NCBI GenBank assembly: GCA_938003555.1
Contig: CALKXN010000178.1
Location: 1-5,771, forward strand
Origin: an uncultured Robiginitomaculum sp.
GTDB taxonomy: Bacteria; Pseudomonadota; Alphaproteobacteria; Caulobacterales; Maricaulaceae
Length of the DNA stretch: 5,771 nt
Direction: 5' to 3'
Positions 3,739 through 5,771 of the stretch are shown piece after piece. Positions within the stretch are counted from its first letter, which is position 1, and every line of letters begins with the position of its first letter. Below the pieces are notes generated by a model. That model ran no database searches. It was not told where the DNA came from and worked only from the letters and a program-made list of their open reading frames with translations. The position numbers were made by a program, and so were the translations under genes.

Positions 3739-5771
3739 ATGTCTCTGACTTTCACTGGAAAAAAACGTATTCGTAAAAGCTTCGGTCGAATTCCCGAAGT
3801 GGTCAAAATGCCAAATCTGATTGAAGTTCAAAAACAATCCTATGAGATGTTTTTGCAAAAGGCCGTTCCGCTCGCCGACCGTGGTGATGACGGCCTTAAT
3901 GGCGTTTTCCGTTCAGTCTTCCCTGTGCGTGATTTCTCTGATCGCGCAATCTTGGAATATGTCAGCTTTGTTTTCGAACCGCCCGCATTTGACGAAGAAG
4001 AGTGCCAGCAGCGCGACATTACATACGCAGCGCCGCTCAAAGTCAAAATGCGTTTGGTTGTGTTTGATGTCGATGACGACACAGGCGCAAAATCTGTAAA
4101 AGATATTAAAGAGCAAGACGTCTATATGGGCGACATTCCGCTTATGACGGAAAAGGGTACGTTTATTGTGAACGGCACAGAGCGCGTTATCGTGTCTCAA
4201 ATGCATCGTTCGCCGGGCGTGTTCTTTGATCACGATAAGGGTAAAGGCCATAGCTCAGGTAAGTTCCTGTTCTCTGCGCGGATCATTCCTTACCGCGGTT
4301 CATGGCTCGATTTTGAATTTGATGCCAAAGACATTCTTTACGCGCGTATTGATCGCCGTCGTAAATTACCGGCGACAACAGTGCTTTACGCGCTGGGCAT
4401 GTCGCGTGACGATATTCTCGAGCATTACTATGAGAAGATCGACTTTAAACGCGATAAGAGCAAGGGCGGCTGGAGCGTTGCCTTTAATCCTGAGGAATAT
4501 CGCGGCGCGAAACTTGCCTATGATCTTGTCGATGCGGCCACCGGCGAAGAAGCTGCGCCTCAGGGCCGTAAGCTGACAGCGCGCGGCGCGAAGAAGCTCG
4601 CTGAAGGTGGTTTGAAACGTATTCTGATCTCTGATGAAGCTTTGGCTGAGCGTTACGCTGCTGAAGATATCGTCAATACAAGCACAGGCGAAATCTACGC
4701 CGAAGCGGGTGACGAGCTGAATATGGAGATTCTGGAAGCGATTACCGAAGCTGGAATTAACGACCTTTCTGTTCTCAATATCGATCACATCAATGTCGGC
4801 GCCTATATCCGAAACACATTGGTTGCGGATAAAAATGAAGCGCGTGAAAACGCTCTTGTTGATATTTATCGCATCATGCGCCCGGGCGAGCCGCCAACGC
4901 ATGAGCAAGCCGAAGCCTTGTTTGAAAGCTTGTTCTTTGACCCAGAGCGTTATGACTTGTCAGACGTTGGCCGGGTGAAAATGAACATCCGTTTGGATCA
5001 AGAATGTCCGGATGATGTCCGTATTCTGCGCAAAGAAGATTTGCTCGGCGTTCTGGATACGCTGGTTAAACTTAAAGACGGCATTGGCCAAAAAGATGAT
5101 ATTGATAATCTTGGCAATCGCCGCGTCCGGTCTGTTGGTGAGCTTTTGCAAAACCAATACCGCATCGGTCTGCTGCGTATGGAGCGCGCGATTAAAGAGC
5201 GTATGTCTTCTGTCGATATCGAAACTGTTATGCCGCATGACTTAATTAACGCAAAGCCGGCCGCTGCCGTTGTGCGTGAGTTCTTTGGGTCATCGCAGCT
5301 GTCACAATTTATGGACCAAACCAACCCACTCTCAGAGATTACGCATAAGCGTCGTCTGTCTGCGCTTGGGCCCGGTGGCCTGACGCGTGAGCGCGCTGGC
5401 TTTGAAGTCCGCGATGTTCATCCAACGCATTATGGTCGTATCTGCCCGATTGAAACGCCCGAGGGACCAAATATTGGTCTGATTAACTCGCTGGCGACAC
5501 ATGCGCGGATTAATAAATATGGCTTTATCGAGAGCCCGTATCGCCAAATCAAAAATGGTAAATTGACCGACAAAGTTGTCTATCTCTCTGCAATGGAAGA
5601 GGCGCGTTATTCTGTGGCTCAGGCCAATGCCGACGTGACAGATAAAAATGAACTGGCTGACGAATTTGTCACCTGCCGCGTTAACGGCGATGTGACACTT
5701 GTTGAACGTGCAGATGTCGACTTTATTGACGTTTCGCCAAAGCAGCTTGTGTCTGTTGCGGCGGCGCTCAT
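3739..5771 (+). CDS. rpoB: DNA-directed RNA polymerase subunit beta (3' end beyond window)
   Basis: The first 677 codons of the beta subunit are present, about half of the usual length in this class. Beta forms one side of the polymerase cleft and much of the active-site wall. The start [19 protein letters not shown] is typical. [35 protein letters not shown] (129-163) is the conserved N-terminal core. [33 protein letters not shown] follows further on. The rifampicin pocket begins [13 protein letters not shown] at 515, and [17 protein letters not shown] is at 570-586. Counterparts of E. coli D516, H526 and S531 (here D526, H536, S541) are the sensitive-type residues. The ATG at 3739 is preferred over an in-frame ATG at 3724 because of the better ribosome-binding site and family length. 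Expected next gene is rpoC, not visible. Confidence 0.98.
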   Translation, partial: MSLTFTGKKRIRKSFGRIPEVVKMPNLIEVQKQSYEMFLQKAVPLADRGDDGLNGVFRSVFPVRDFSDRAILEYVSFVFEPPAFDEEECQQRDITYAAPLKVKMRLVVFDVDDDTGAKSVKDIKEQDVYMGDIPLMTEKGTFIVNGTERVIVSQMHRSPGVFFDHDKGKGHSSGKFLFSARIIPYRGSWLDFEFDAKDILYARIDRRRKLPATTVLYALGMSRDDILEHYYEKIDFKRDKSKGGWSVAFNPEEYRGAKLAYDLVDAATGEEAAPQGRKLTARGAKKLAEGGLKRILISDEALAERYAAEDIVNTSTGEIYAEAGDELNMEILEAITEAGINDLSVLNIDHINVGAYIRNTLVADKNEARENALVDIYRIMRPGEPPTHEQAEALFESLFFDPERYDLSDVGRVKMNIRLDQECPDDVRILRKEDLLGVLDTLVKLKDGIGQKDDIDNLGNRRVRSVGELLQNQYRIGLLRMERAIKERMSSVDIETVMPHDLINAKPAAAVVREFFGSSQLSQFMDQTNPLSEITHKRRLSALGPGGLTRERAGFEVRDVHPTHYGRICPIETPEGPNIGLINSLATHARINKYGFIESPYRQIKNGKLTDKVVYLSAMEEARYSVAQANADVTDKNELADEFVTCRVNGDVTLVERADVDFIDVSPKQLVSVAAAL

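Noticed and set aside
3588..3776. 62-codon plus-strand open frame across the rplL-rpoB spacer
   Set aside because: It is made largely of the palindromic array, has no ribosome-binding site, and overlaps the rpoB start in another frame.
3198..3806. 202-codon minus-strand open frame across rplL and the spacer
   Set aside because: It is antisense to rplL with low-complexity Ala/Ser runs mirroring the rplL hinge, and has no supporting start signal or homology.
4366..4908. 180-codon open frame on the minus strand inside rpoB
   Set aside because: It is antisense to a conserved, uninterrupted rpoB frame and shows no known domain.
5281..5370. Possible rifampicin-resistance change in rpoB
   Set aside because: The region reads as the sensitive type at the main positions (D526, H536, S541 here); differences such as T528 and L540 are ordinary natural variation.
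1..5771. Mobile element, CRISPR array, toxin-antitoxin or defence system
   Set aside because: There are no regularly spaced repeats, no transposase or integrase motif, and no unassigned gene; all coding space is conserved housekeeping genes.

Overview
The window is a housekeeping stretch of a bacterial chromosome. All protein genes lie on the + strand, in the order tuf (3' end), tRNA-Trp, secE, nusG, rplK, rplA, rplJ, rplL, rpoB (5' part). This is the classic secE-nusG / L11-L1 / L10-L12 / beta-subunit cluster. An alphaproteobacterium is suggested by three things: the EF-Tu C-terminus ending in SKIIE, an RpoB beginning [19 protein letters not shown], and the style of the rplA-rplJ leader. I cannot place it to genus from this sequence alone. 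Base composition is moderate, and codon use looks uniform across the genes, with no sign of transferred DNA.

Region by region: positions 1-159 hold the last 52 codons of EF-Tu, followed after 12 nt by tRNA-Trp(CCA). A strong intrinsic terminator at 264-291 closes that unit. A short upstream region then leads to secE (preprotein translocase) and nusG (transcription elongation/antitermination factor), which are closely coupled. A 95-nt nusG-rplK spacer carries a hairpin that looks like an L1-binding rRNA mimic. rplK and rplA follow, almost touching. A 266-nt rplA-rplJ spacer carries two tight hairpins, a recognisable L10-type leader RNA, and a possible six-codon upstream ORF. rplJ and rplL encode the ribosomal stalk. 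rplL is preceded by a striking threefold AACTAAA repeat with a 10-nt period. The 153-nt rplL-rpoB spacer holds four consecutive hairpins, one of them a perfect 28-bp palindrome. rpoB then runs off the right edge after 677 codons and has an apparently wild-type rifampicin region.

The genes act together in gene expression. EF-Tu and tRNA-Trp feed the ribosome. L11, L1, L10 and L7/L12 build the GTPase-associated centre and the mobile stalks. NusG and RpoB belong to the transcription complex, and SecE to the export channel. The interest lies in the spacers, where RNA structures probably carry autogenous control by L1 and by L10-L12 and separate stalk output from RNA polymerase output. I see no previously undescribed multi-gene system, mobile element or CRISPR array. 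The most unusual items are noncoding.
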